From assembly GCF_000834635.1 (NCBI RefSeq), contig NZ_JXQV01000025.1, positions 1 through 63,930 on the forward strand: DNA of 63,930 nt, in the 5' to 3' direction. The translations under genes and the position numbers were made by a program. This document shows positions 8,060 through 16,971 of the stretch, in pieces. The stretch is from Agrobacterium tumefaciens. GTDB taxonomy: Bacteria > Pseudomonadota > Alphaproteobacteria > Rhizobiales > Rhizobiaceae. Numbering within the stretch: the first letter of the stretch is position 1; each line of letters starts with the position of its first letter. Under the pieces are notes generated by a model, which worked only from the letters and a program-made list of their open reading frames with translations, had not been told where the DNA came from and did no database searches.

Positions 8060-9880
8060 TCAGCTCGCGAACACGCTAGCACCCTGATCTGCCGGACCGA
8101 CACTGCGACGGAATGGCGCGAACAGCTCGCGGCCCATGCCCCATTCATTCTCTGAAAGGTCAGCGGTTGCAGGCTCACGCGCCGCAAGCTCCGTATCCGA
8201 TACCAGAACCTGAATAGTGCCGGTGATGGCGTCGAGCCGGATGATGTCGCCATCCTTGATACGGGAGATCGGTCCGCAATCGACAGCCTCAGGGGTCATG
8301 TGAATGGCGGCGGGCACCTTGCCTGACGCGCCGGACATGCGACCGTCTGTGACCAAGGCCACCTTGAAGCCGCGGTCCTGCAACACGCCGAGTGGCGGCG
8401 TCAGTTGGTGCAGCTCGGGCATGCCATTGGCCTTCGGTCCCTGGAAGCGAACCACAGCCACGAAATCGCGGTTCAGCTTGCCTTCCTTGAAGGCGGTCTG
8501 AAGGCTCTGCTGATCATGGAAGATGATCGCCGGTGCTTCGATGATATGCCGTTCCGGCTTGACCGCCGAGATCTTGATGACGGCCTTACCGAGATTGCCG
8601 GTCAGCATTTTCAGGCCACCGCTTGGCTGGAAAGGCGTTTCGACGCTGGCGAGAACCTTCGGGTCATGGCTGACATCAGGTGATGGGCTGCGCGTGACGC
8701 CGCCCTTCTCATCCAGCGTCGGCTCAATGGTGTAGGCTTCAAGCCCCTGACCAAAGACTGTGCGGACATCATCATGCACCAGGCCCTGCTTCAGCAGCTG
8801 CTTGATGAGGAAGCCCATGCCACCGGCTGCGTGGAAGTGGTTCACATCCGCCAGACCATTGGGGTAAACGCGGGCCAGAAGTGGCACCACGTCGGAGAGA
8901 TCGGAAATATCCTGCCATGTCAGCACGATGCCAGCGGCACGGGCCATGGCGATGAGGTGCAGCGTGTGGTTGGTGGAGCCGCCCGTGGCGTGCAGACCGA
9001 CAACGCCGTTGACCACGGAACGCTCATCGATCATTTCGCCTGCTGGCGTGAACTCGTTGCCCTGCGCTGTGATTGCCAGCGCCCGCTTGGTCGCTTCACG
9101 CGTCAACGCGTCGCGCAGCGGCGTGTTGGGGTTGATGAAGGATGATCCGGGCATGTGGAAGCCCATGATTTCCATCAGCATCTGGTTGGAATTGGCGGTG
9201 CCGTAGAAGGTGCAGGTGCCGGGGCCGTGATAGGATTTGGACTCTGCCTCCAGCAGTTCAGCGCGCCCGACCTTGCCTTCGGCATAAAGCTGGCGAATGC
9301 GGGATTTCTCGTCATTCGGCAGACCAGATGTCATTGGTCCAGCTGGAATGAAGATGGAGGGCAGATGGCCGAAAGACAGGGCCGCAATCACCAGACCGGG
9401 GACGATCTTGTCGCAGACTCCGAGAAACACGGCTGCATCGAACATGTTGTGCGAGAGGCCGATGCCCGCTGACATGGCAATTGCATCGCGCGAAAACAGC
9501 GACAGTTCCATGCCCGGCTGACCTTGCGTCACGCCATCGCACATGGCTGGCACCGCACCGGCAACCTGCGCAATGCCACCCGCTTCCTTGGCCGCATCGC
9601 GGATGATGGACGGGTAGATCTCGAAGGGCTGATGCGCCGAAAGCATGTCGTTATAGGCAGTGATGATGCCCAGATTGCCAACCCGGTCGCCGGCAAGGAT
9701 GTCCTTGTCGGCGGGGGAACAGACCGCAAATCCATGCGCAAGATTGGCGCAGGACAGAACAGAACGATGCACACCCTTGGTTAGCTGGAGACGAAGCCTT
9801 TCGAGATAAATCTCGCGGTAAGGTTTCGAGCGCTCGACGATACGGGCTGTAATAGCCTGAATACGCGGGTCGGCAGCCAT
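8060..9880 (-). CDS. edd: 6-phosphogluconate dehydratase
   Basis: 606 aa, the normal length for Edd in the IlvD/Edd family. The N-terminal region contains [17 protein letters not shown] and [18 protein letters not shown], with cysteines expected to hold the Fe-S cluster; later blocks include [15 protein letters not shown] and [18 protein letters not shown]. The enzyme turns 6-phosphogluconate into KDPG, the committed Entner-Doudoroff step. It lies third in zwf-pgl-edd, 87 bp after pgl. No eda (KDPG aldolase) is in the window. Confidence 0.95.
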   Translation of the reverse strand: MAADPRIQAITARIVERSKPYREIYLERLRLQLTKGVHRSVLSCANLAHGFAVCSPADKDILAGDRVGNLGIITAYNDMLSAHQPFEIYPSIIRDAAKEAGGIAQVAGAVPAMCDGVTQGQPGMELSLFSRDAIAMSAGIGLSHNMFDAAVFLGVCDKIVPGLVIAALSFGHLPSIFIPAGPMTSGLPNDEKSRIRQLYAEGKVGRAELLEAESKSYHGPGTCTFYGTANSNQMLMEIMGFHMPGSSFINPNTPLRDALTREATKRALAITAQGNEFTPAGEMIDERSVVNGVVGLHATGGSTNHTLHLIAMARAAGIVLTWQDISDLSDVVPLLARVYPNGLADVNHFHAAGGMGFLIKQLLKQGLVHDDVRTVFGQGLEAYTIEPTLDEKGGVTRSPSPDVSHDPKVLASVETPFQPSGGLKMLTGNLGKAVIKISAVKPERHIIEAPAIIFHDQQSLQTAFKEGKLNRDFVAVVRFQGPKANGMPELHQLTPPLGVLQDRGFKVALVTDGRMSGASGKVPAAIHMTPEAVDCGPISRIKDGDIIRLDAITGTIQVLVSDTELAAREPATADLSENEWGMGRELFAPFRRSVGPADQGASVFAS

Positions 9881-9967
9881 GGGCGTGTATCCTGTCCTTT
9901 AGTGGAACATCGGCCAGGCACCTGGGAATGCCAGCCGGTGTTCATGTTGCTGTTTCAAGCGTGGGGC

Positions 9968-10666
9968 TTATGGCGCCCAGTAGATCTGAACGGGCGATTC
10001 CGCGCGGTTGAGCACGGCCCGCACAGGCATGTCTTCCTCGTCCAGATCGGACTTTGCCTTGTCGAGCGTTTCCTTCTTGGCCGCACCTTCGATGTGCAGC
10101 ACGAGGAAACGGGCATCGTGAAGTGCCGAGAGATTGAACGTCAGGCGCTCTTCACCGGCAGTTTCCGCACTCATCGGCAGGACTGAACGTTCTTCATCGA
10201 GATCGAGCGCCTCTTCGAGATTGTCGCCGCCGGGGAAGAACGATGCCGTGTGGCCATCCGTACCCATGCCAAGAATGACGACGTCGAATGGATCGCAGAT
10301 CGCTTCCGTTTTCACGGTTGCAAGCGTCGCAGCGTCTTCCGGCGTGGCGAAGAATTGATAGAGCGGCACGAAATAGGCGTAGGTCGCGGCGTTCTGCAGA
10401 AGGTGGTCGGCTACCAGCTTGTGGTTGGAACGGTCGCTTTCCGGTGGCACGAACCGCTCGTCCACCAGCGTTACGCTGATGTTCTTCCAGTCCAGCTCAT
10501 GCTTGGACAGTTCCTGAAAGAACAGCTTGGGTGTCGAGCCACCGGAGAGGGCAATGCTTGCCGTCCCACGCTCGGAAAGCCCGCGCTCCAGACGCTCGGC
10601 CACGTCCTTTGCCAGCGTTTGCGCCAGTTCACGGCCGTTTGCGAAGATATGCTCCTGTCCGATCAT
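9968..10666 (-). CDS. pgl: 6-phosphogluconolactonase
   Basis: 232 aa of the DevB/SOL type. Motifs are ALSGGSTPKLFFQEL near the N-terminus, VDERFVPPESDRSN, and GMGTDGHTASFFPGG. It hydrolyses 6-phosphogluconolactone made by Zwf. ATG 10666 is chosen because AAGGGGAT lies 6 nt upstream and the frame further up runs into the zwf stop region; the gap to the zwf stop is 11 nt, so the two are translated from one message. Confidence 0.93.
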   Translation of the reverse strand: MIGQEHIFANGRELAQTLAKDVAERLERGLSERGTASIALSGGSTPKLFFQELSKHELDWKNISVTLVDERFVPPESDRSNHKLVADHLLQNAATYAYFVPLYQFFATPEDAATLATVKTEAICDPFDVVILGMGTDGHTASFFPGGDNLEEALDLDEERSVLPMSAETAGEERLTFNLSALHDARFLVLHIEGAAKKETLDKAKSDLDEEDMPVRAVLNRAESPVQIYWAP

Positions 10667-10677
10667 TGCATATCCCC

Positions 10678-12153
10678 TTAATCGGCTTCGTGCCATGTGC
10701 GGCCGTCACGCTCGATCAGCGCGATGGAACCGCTTGGTCCCCATGTGCCTGACGTGTAGCCCTGTACGCCCTGATTGACGGCTTCCCAGCTTTTCAGAAT
10801 TGGATCGACCCATTTCCATGCCGCTTCCACTTCGTCGCGGCGCATGAACAGAGCCTGATTGGAGCGGATCGTATCCATCAACAGGCGCTCATAGGCGTCT
10901 GGGCTGCGCACGTTAAACGCCTGGGCAAAGCTCATATCCAGCGAAACCTGACGCAGGCGCATGCCGCCCGGACCTGGATCCTTGATGAGCAGAGACTGCT
11001 TGACGCCTTCATCCGGCTGCAGACGAATGACCAGCTTGTTGGCCTCGATCTTGCCTGCCGCATCATCGAAAATCGAATGCGGGATCTGCTTGAATGTGAC
11101 GACGATTTCAGATACGCGCGAGGCAAGCCGCTTGCCGGTGCGGATGTAGAAAGGCACGCCCGCCCAACGCCAATTTGCAATTTCAGCCTTGATGGCCACG
11201 AAAGTTTCGGTGTTGGAAACACCGCCTTCAAGCTCTTCCAGATAGCCCTTGACCGCACCACCGGCAGAAGCGCCAGCGCGGTACTGTCCGCGCACTGTCA
11301 GCTTCTCAACATTCGACTGGTCGATCATCTTGAGCGAGCGAAGAACTTTCACCTTCTCGTCACGAACGGCTTCCGCGTCCATGGAGGAGGGGGGCTCCAT
11401 TGCCACAAGGCACAAAAGCTGGAGAATATGGTTCTGCACCATATCGCGCAGCGCGCCAGCCTTGTCGTAATATCCGGCACGACCTTCAAGCCCGACGGAC
11501 TCGGCAACGGTGATCTGCACATGGTCGATATGGGCGGAGTTCCACAGCGGTTCAAACAGCGCGTTTGCAAAGCGCAGCACCATCAGGTTCTGCACGGTTT
11601 CCTTGCCGAGATAGTGGTCGATACGGAAGATCTGTTCTTCCTTAAAGACGTTGCCCAGCGTGTCGTTGAGTTCAAGCGCCGACGCCAGATCGCGGCCAAT
11701 CGGCTTTTCCACGACGATGCGCGTGGACTTGGTAATCAGCTTGTGGTCACGGATCTTGAAGGCGATATCGCCGAAAATTCCGGGAGCGACGGCCAGATAG
11801 AAAGCGCGAATGCGGTCCTTGCCTTCATCGAGAAGCTTCTTCAGCTTATCCCAGCCGCCGTCAGACTTGGCATCGACAGGAACATAGAAGATGCGGGCGC
11901 AGAATTTCGCGACCTGCTCGTCATCATATTCGCCCTTCTTCAAATGCTCTTTGAGAGCATCCTGAGCGAATTTACGGTACTCGTCATGGGTCATTACCGA
12001 ACGGGAAGCGCCAATGATGCGTGTTGGCTCAGACAGCTGGTTTTCCACCTGCCGGTGGTAGAGAGCTGGCAAAAGCTTACGCTCGGCCAGGTCGCCAGTG
12101 CCGCCAAAAACGACGCAATCGAAGGGCTCTACTGGAATGATTTGACTGCTCAT
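10678..12153 (-). CDS. zwf: Glucose-6-phosphate 1-dehydrogenase
   Basis: 491 aa, usual length. The nucleotide-binding start VVFGGTGDLAERKLLPALY (about residues 14-32) and the substrate-binding block RIDHYLGKETVQNLMVLRFA (about 175-194) are intact. It oxidises glucose-6-phosphate to 6-phosphogluconolactone with NADP+ or NAD+, supplying NADPH and feeding pgl and edd downstream. First gene of its operon. The 153-bp upstream stretch to the next gene holds the promoter; no clear box could be chosen. Confidence 0.95.
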   Translation of the reverse strand: MSSQIIPVEPFDCVVFGGTGDLAERKLLPALYHRQVENQLSEPTRIIGASRSVMTHDEYRKFAQDALKEHLKKGEYDDEQVAKFCARIFYVPVDAKSDGGWDKLKKLLDEGKDRIRAFYLAVAPGIFGDIAFKIRDHKLITKSTRIVVEKPIGRDLASALELNDTLGNVFKEEQIFRIDHYLGKETVQNLMVLRFANALFEPLWNSAHIDHVQITVAESVGLEGRAGYYDKAGALRDMVQNHILQLLCLVAMEPPSSMDAEAVRDEKVKVLRSLKMIDQSNVEKLTVRGQYRAGASAGGAVKGYLEELEGGVSNTETFVAIKAEIANWRWAGVPFYIRTGKRLASRVSEIVVTFKQIPHSIFDDAAGKIEANKLVIRLQPDEGVKQSLLIKDPGPGGMRLRQVSLDMSFAQAFNVRSPDAYERLLMDTIRSNQALFMRRDEVEAAWKWVDPILKSWEAVNQGVQGYTSGTWGPSGSIALIERDGRTWHEAD

Positions 12154-12306
12154 ACCGATTCTCTCGATCTCTCATGTGTTGGAGGCATCCATAATCTAAT
12201 CGATTTAAAAATGCCAGATGTGTTGGAAAAAAATATGGGTTTTGCTTTTAAGACGTTGTTTATGCTGCATTATGCTTGGCAGCGCCGATATTTCCCGCTT
12301 GTTGCA

Positions 12307-13593
12307 TCAGAACCTGTCTCGTAATGCGTACCACGAAAGCGCAAGAAACAGCAGCGGTGCCCGCAATGATGTTCCGCCCGGAAATGACGGCACGTCGAGC
12401 GACGAGAACTGGTCCAGCGCCCGGTCCTTGGCAATCACCATATCCGCATAAAGCTTGCCGCAATAATTCGACAGCATCACACCATGGCCCGAATAGCCGC
12501 CGATGGACATCACGTTAGGCATGACTTCACGCACGAAAGGCTGGCGGTTGAGCGTGATACCAACGGACCCACCCCAGGCATGCGTCATCTCGATGGTGTC
12601 GAGCGCCGGATAGATTTCGGCGATCTGCTTGCGAATATGCCTGGAGATGTCGCGCGGAGAGTCCGCCGTATAGGCTTCGCGCCCGCCAAACAGCAGGCGA
12701 TTATCCGGCGTCTTGCGGAAATAGCGCACCACGAAACGACTATCCGCGACCGCTTCCTTTCCGGGAATAATCTCTGGAAACTTATCAAGCGGCACCGTCG
12801 CGCCAATGAAGGAGCGGATAGGCATGACATGGGCTGCCGTCACAGGTTCCAGATTGCCGATATGGGCATTGGTCGCGATGAGAACACGGCTTGCGGTGAT
12901 GGTGCCGGCTGGGGTGTCGATCAACGTCTTGCCGCCCGTCTGCTTGATGGATGTGGCAGGCGTCATCTCGAAAATCTGCGCGTCCGCAGCATGAGCTGCC
13001 TTGGCCAGACCCGCGATGAGCTTCAGCGGATTGATGTGGCCGGTGCCGGTGTCACGAACGCCGAAATGGTAATGATCGGAACCCAGCCTCTGCTCTGTCT
13101 CGGCCTTTTCCATGAAGGAAACATGGGCGTAGCCATAGCGGCTGCGCATCGCCTCGACGCTGTCGCGATAGGTCTTCTCATAGCTTTTCTTGTGCAGAAC
13201 ATTCAGCTGTCCCGGCAGAAACTCCATGTCGATGCCATGGTCGCGGGCAAAATCCAGCACATAGTGTTTTGCACCTTCGGCAATGGCGAACAGCGCCTTC
13301 GAACGCTCGAAGCCGATCTGCTTTTCCATCTCGTCCGGCCAGGCCCGCTGCCCGCTGCCGAACTGGCCGCCATTGCGCCCGGAAGCGCCATCACCAAAGC
13401 GGCACCCTTCCACAAGCACTACGGAAATGCCTGCCTTGGCCAGATTATAGGCGGCCTGCAGACCGGTGAAGCCGCCGCCGATGACGGCGCAATCCACCGT
13501 CCGGGAACCATCCATGGCTGGATATCGCGGCCTCTCGCCGAGGCTATCCTGATACCAGGATAGGCCGGGCGCTATCGGGCTTTGCCATGTCAT
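12307..13593 (-). CDS. FAD-dependent amine oxidoreductase, gamma-glutamylputrescine oxidase type
   Basis: 428 aa from ATG 13593, which follows a GAGGG site overlapping the stop of the upstream synthetase gene. A dinucleotide-binding motif VIGGGFTGLQAAYNLAKAG lies near residues 35-53, followed by GASGRNGGQFGSGQR, typical of the DAO/PuuB/OrdL group. C-terminal GGYSGHGVMLSNYCGKLYAD closes the FAD site. Its position 10 nt after a PuuA-like gene argues for gamma-glutamylputrescine oxidation in polyamine catabolism. Other OrdL-type amine substrates cannot be excluded. Confidence 0.85.
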   Translation of the reverse strand: MTWQSPIAPGLSWYQDSLGERPRYPAMDGSRTVDCAVIGGGFTGLQAAYNLAKAGISVVLVEGCRFGDGASGRNGGQFGSGQRAWPDEMEKQIGFERSKALFAIAEGAKHYVLDFARDHGIDMEFLPGQLNVLHKKSYEKTYRDSVEAMRSRYGYAHVSFMEKAETEQRLGSDHYHFGVRDTGTGHINPLKLIAGLAKAAHAADAQIFEMTPATSIKQTGGKTLIDTPAGTITASRVLIATNAHIGNLEPVTAAHVMPIRSFIGATVPLDKFPEIIPGKEAVADSRFVVRYFRKTPDNRLLFGGREAYTADSPRDISRHIRKQIAEIYPALDTIEMTHAWGGSVGITLNRQPFVREVMPNVMSIGGYSGHGVMLSNYCGKLYADMVIAKDRALDQFSSLDVPSFPGGTSLRAPLLFLALSWYALRDRF

Positions 13594-13603
13594 GCGCAAA
13601 CCC

Positions 13604-15040
13604 TCATACGTTCAGCAGCAGGAATTCCCGCTCCCAAGGGCTGATAACCTGCATGAAGGTTTCAAACTCGCCACGCTTCAGACCGGCATAAAGACCCACG
13701 AACTCATGCCCGAAGACCCGTTCCAGCTGAGGCTCGCCTTCCAGCAGCGCCACCGCTTCCAAAAGGCCGCGTGGCAGCTCGATGGAGCCTTCATTTGCTG
13801 TCTCATAGGTCGGCTCGGTCGGCTCGATGTTGTTCATGATGCCAAGCCAGCCACAGGCAAGCGATGCCGCGATGGCCAGATAGGGGTTGGCATCGGAGCT
13901 GGGCAGACGGTTTTCCACGCGCCGTGCAGAAGGGCCTGAGATCGGCACGCGGAAGGCGGTCGTCCGGTTATCGTAACCCCAGGCATTGTTGACCGGGCAG
14001 GCCATGTCTGGCGTCAGGCGACGGTACGAGTTCACGTAAGGCGCCAGCATGACCAGCGCGTTTGGCACATAACGCTGCATGCCGCCGACGAAGGAGAAGA
14101 ATTCCTTGGATGGGCTGCCATCCTTGTTGGAAAACACATTGTCACCAGTCTCGATATCCACCACCGACTGGTGAATGTGCATGGCGGAGCCGGGCATGCC
14201 CTGCATGGGCTTTGCCATGAAGGTGGCATAGATGCCGTGTTTCAACGCCGCTTCACGAATGGTGCGCTTGAACAGGAAAACCTGATCAGCAAGCTCGATG
14301 GGGTCGCCATGGCGAAGGTTGATTTCCAGCTGCGCCGGACCTTCTTCATGGATCAGCGTATCGATCTCCAGCCCCTGCTTTTCCGAGAAGTGATAGATAT
14401 CGTCGATCAATTCGTCGAATTCGTTGATGCCGGCAATCGAATAGCTCTGGCCGCCGACGATGGAACGGCCCGAGCGACCCTTTGGCGGATGCAGCGGATA
14501 ATCCGGGTCGTCATTCATGGCGACCAGATAAAACTCGATTTCCGGAGCGACGACTGGCTTCCAGCCTTTTTCCTTGTAAAGGTCGAGTACGTTTCTCAGC
14601 ACGTTGCGGGGCGTGTAGGGAACGAAATTGCCTTCCTGATCCACGACATCGCAGATGACCTGCGCGGTCGGGTCACTTTCCCACGGCACGACGCAGAGCG
14701 TGGAAAGATCGGGCACCAGCTTCAGGTCGCTATCGCGCGGCTCATAGCGGAAGTTTGCCGTTTCGTCAGGATATTCGCCAGAAATCGTGTGGCGGTAAAG
14801 GGCGGATGGCAGCGCCAGCGATGTATCGCCCGTAAACTTGGATGTCGGCATCATCTTGCCACGGGGAACGCCGGCAAGGTCAGGTGTGATGCACTCGATG
14901 TCCTCGATGCCGCGGGCCTTCAGCCATTGCGCGGCTTCCCGCCATGTGGCGCAACCGCGTGTGGGCGAGACGTCAACGGGTATCTTCTTTGCCATGGTTG
15001 CCGGTTTTTTGGGACGGAGCATGGTTTTCTTGGAAGGCAT
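13604..15040 (-). CDS. Glutamine synthetase-like ligase, probably gamma-glutamylputrescine synthetase
   Basis: 478 aa. Glutamine synthetase landmarks are visible: APEIEFYLV, EEGPAQLEINLRHGDP, the ATP-binding block FMAKPMQGMPGSAMHIHQS (about residues 280-298), and NRTTAFRVPISG with RRVENRLPSSDANPYLAIAA. Length and motif spacing fit the PuuA/GlnA3-type branch more than GlnA. With the adjacent flavoprotein it would start the gamma-glutamylation pathway for putrescine. Three in-frame ATGs (15040, 15022, 14995) are possible; the first has GGTGA just upstream. The neighbouring pot importer supports the polyamine reading. Confidence 0.85.
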   Translation of the reverse strand: MPSKKTMLRPKKPATMAKKIPVDVSPTRGCATWREAAQWLKARGIEDIECITPDLAGVPRGKMMPTSKFTGDTSLALPSALYRHTISGEYPDETANFRYEPRDSDLKLVPDLSTLCVVPWESDPTAQVICDVVDQEGNFVPYTPRNVLRNVLDLYKEKGWKPVVAPEIEFYLVAMNDDPDYPLHPPKGRSGRSIVGGQSYSIAGINEFDELIDDIYHFSEKQGLEIDTLIHEEGPAQLEINLRHGDPIELADQVFLFKRTIREAALKHGIYATFMAKPMQGMPGSAMHIHQSVVDIETGDNVFSNKDGSPSKEFFSFVGGMQRYVPNALVMLAPYVNSYRRLTPDMACPVNNAWGYDNRTTAFRVPISGPSARRVENRLPSSDANPYLAIAASLACGWLGIMNNIEPTEPTYETANEGSIELPRGLLEAVALLEGEPQLERVFGHEFVGLYAGLKRGEFETFMQVISPWEREFLLLNV

Positions 15041-15169
15041 AAATCACCGGCTTTGTGTTTCGATTGGCACTATCATAGCCAGACTTTGGCAATTGGCAAA
15101 AGGGGAAAGCGCCATTGACAACGGACCTGACTTCGAAAAGAGGAAGTACACCGAAACTAGGGAAACTCC

Positions 15170-16354
15170 ATGACGGAAAAATGTAACGTGCTGATATTGG
15201 GTGCGGGGGCAGCTGGCATGATGTGTGCCATCCGTGCAGGTCAGCGTGGCCGTTCCGTCATTCTCATCGATCACGCCAAGGCGCCGGGCGAGAAAATCCG
15301 CATTTCCGGTGGGGGCCGCTGCAACTTCACCAACGTCCACGCCAGCCCGAAGAACTATCTTTCCAGCAATCCGCACTTTGCCAAATCGGCACTTGCCCGT
15401 TACACGCCGCGCGATTTCATAGGCCTTGTGGAAAAGCACCGCATTGCCTTCCATGAAAAGGCGCTCGGCCAATTGTTCTGCGATGATAGCGCCAAGGATG
15501 TTATCCGCATGCTGCTTGGCGAAATGCAGGCGGTTGGCGCAAAGCTTAGGTTGCAAACGGATATCTCATCGGTGGAAGCCATCGGCACCGGTGGCTTCAG
15601 GGTTTCCACATCGGCGGGAATGATCGAAGCGGACAGTCTGGTCATCGCCACCGGTGGAAAATCCATCCCGAAAATGGGCGCGACCGGCTTTGCCTACCGC
15701 GTGGCCGAGCAGTTCGGGTTGCCGATCATCGAAACACGGCCCGGCCTTGTGCCGCTCACGCTCGATCCGGTGGTGCTGGAAAAGCTCTCACCGCTGTCGG
15801 GCATTGCTGTTCCTGCGGAGCTTTCGCATGGAAAGACATCGTTCAAAGAGGCGCTGCTGTTTACCCACCGAGGCCTGAGCGGCCCCGCAATCCTGCAAAT
15901 CTCATCCTTCTGGCGCGAGGGTGACGAGATCAGCCTCAAGATGGAGCCGGAACTTGATGTCATCGGCCATCTGAAGGCTGCCAAAAAGACGAATGGCCGA
16001 CAGTCCGCTCAGACGGCGCTGGGAGATATTCTGCCCAAGCGTCTGGCGCAGCACGTCGTCGAGCGGGCAGGGGTTACCGGCAATCTGGGCGATATGTCGG
16101 ACAGGACTTTGGGCGCGCTTGCTTCCGCCATGCAGGAATGGACCATAAAGCCGTCGGGGTCTGAAGGATACCGCACCGCTGAGGTCACCTTGGGCGGCGT
16201 CGATACCACCCATCTCGATTCCAAGACGATGCATACGAAAGCCATGCCGGGCCTCTATTTCATTGGCGAATGTGTTGACGTCACGGGCTGGCTGGGCGGC
16301 TATAATTTCCAGTGGGCATGGGCATCCGGCCACGCCGCTGGAGAATCTGTGTGA
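15170..16354 (+). CDS. BaiN/RdsA-family (HI0933/YhiN) flavoprotein oxidoreductase
   Basis: 394 aa. N-terminal FAD motif VLILGAGAAGMMCAIRAGQRG (about residues 6-26), then GEKIRISGGGRCNFTN, a hallmark of the HI0933/YhiN family. The C-terminus has the second flavin block GLYFIGECVDVTGWLGGYNF followed by AWASGHAAG. AGGGAAA precedes the ATG. It is divergent from the PuuA-like gene, with 129 bp between. The physiological substrate of this family in rhizobia is not settled, so no pathway is assigned. Confidence 0.88.
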   Translation: MTEKCNVLILGAGAAGMMCAIRAGQRGRSVILIDHAKAPGEKIRISGGGRCNFTNVHASPKNYLSSNPHFAKSALARYTPRDFIGLVEKHRIAFHEKALGQLFCDDSAKDVIRMLLGEMQAVGAKLRLQTDISSVEAIGTGGFRVSTSAGMIEADSLVIATGGKSIPKMGATGFAYRVAEQFGLPIIETRPGLVPLTLDPVVLEKLSPLSGIAVPAELSHGKTSFKEALLFTHRGLSGPAILQISSFWREGDEISLKMEPELDVIGHLKAAKKTNGRQSAQTALGDILPKRLAQHVVERAGVTGNLGDMSDRTLGALASAMQEWTIKPSGSEGYRTAEVTLGGVDTTHLDSKTMHTKAMPGLYFIGECVDVTGWLGGYNFQWAWASGHAAGESV

Positions 16355-16366
16355 AGCTTCGCCATC

Positions 16367-16381
16367 TTAAGGCCTTATTAA
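16367..16381. promoter_or_regulatory. CtrA-type box TTAA-N7-TTAA
   Basis: TTAA (16367-16370), seven bases (GGCCTTA), TTAA (16378-16381). This is an exact match to the consensus bound by the cell-cycle regulator CtrA in alphaproteobacteria. It lies 116 bp upstream of the small membrane-peptide ORF. A GANTC sequence (GAATC, 16343-16347) is 20 bp away. Sequence match is certain; occupancy is inferred. Confidence 0.45.
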
Positions 16382-16496
16382 GAGACGCGGAGTCATGCTG
16401 ATCGAATGCCAGCACAACGCAAGTTGATACATGATGTCCCGCTGGACGCCGGAACCCGGCATCGATCGGTTATGTTTCTCGTTCAGGAAGCCGCTC

Positions 16497-16628
16497 ATGA
16501 TGACGTCCAGAAAACCTGCCCGCGCTATCGCGATTGCTCGCACCGCCAATGAAAACGCAGTTTACGCCTTCCGTCTCAGCCTGATCTCGGCTGGAGCGAT
16601 TGCGGCGTTTCTCGTTCTGCTGTTCTAA
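16497..16628 (+). CDS. Possible 43-aa single-pass membrane peptide
   Basis: Starting at ATG 16497 (or the next codon, ATG 16500) with AGGAAG 7 nt upstream, the product has a basic N-terminus (MMTSRKPARAIAIARTANEN) and one C-terminal hydrophobic helix (LISAGAIAAFLVLLF). The frame stays open further upstream but without a better start. It lies between a CtrA-type box and a short palindrome that could end its transcript. No family recognised; coding status is plausible but not proven. Confidence 0.45.
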   Translation: MMTSRKPARAIAIARTANENAVYAFRLSLISAGAIAAFLVLLF

Positions 16629-16647
16629 ATATCTCCGTTGCGCCATA

Positions 16648-16662
16648 CCGGGCTAAGCCCGG
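16648..16662. repeat. Short extragenic palindrome between convergent genes
   Basis: CCGGGC (16648-16653), TAA, GCCCGG (16657-16662) within a context CATACCGGGCTAAGCCCGGC. It sits between the small ORF and the convergent 81-aa gene. The sequence style resembles dispersed alphaproteobacterial intergenic palindromes; it could also act as a weak bidirectional terminator. Confidence 0.45.
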
Positions 16663-16688
16663 CATGACGAACATTTGATGGGCAGCGC

Positions 16689-16934
16689 TCAAGCCGCAGC
16701 CTTGCCCTGCGCAACGATGACGGGGATGAGCAGGTCTCCCCAGTTGCCGTCGCCGCCATGGTGGCGGGCGGAGCGAACGAGCTCTACCGAAACACCAGCT
16801 TCAACTGCATTCATGACGGCCTGATTGAGGCGGTGCAGATCGTTGGCCAGCATGCGGATGGCGCTCTGCTGATCCTGGCTCATGGATGAGGACTGCTCCT
16901 CGCTGCGTTCCTTAACTCTCGAAATCGAAGCCAT
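16689..16934 (-). CDS. Small conserved protein downstream of isocitrate lyase, function unknown
   Basis: 81 aa from ATG 16934, which has a strong GGAGG 7 nt upstream. The product is soluble, with a Ser/Gln-rich N-terminal part (about residues 10-25) and a predicted helix (AIRMLANDLHRLNQAVMNAV). It ends with a Trp/Gly segment. It lies 37 bp after aceA on the same strand, so co-transcription with the glyoxylate shunt gene is likely. No known domain recognised. Confidence 0.75.
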   Translation of the reverse strand: MASISRVKERSEEQSSSMSQDQQSAIRMLANDLHRLNQAVMNAVEAGVSVELVRSARHHGGDGNWGDLLIPVIVAQGKAAA

Positions 16935-16971
16935 TGTTTTTCCTCCGTTCAATGGGGTTGAAGCCTGTTTG

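Noticed and set aside
11077..12324. 415-codon ORF opposite zwf, and similar long antisense frames opposite aglE (833-2002), the PuuB-like gene (12484-13563), potF/scfR (19582-20964), the MCP gene (32664-34034) and hisS/hisZ (61092-62318)
   Set aside because: All are mirror frames of strongly conserved genes in GC-rich DNA, with no ribosome sites or recognisable domains.
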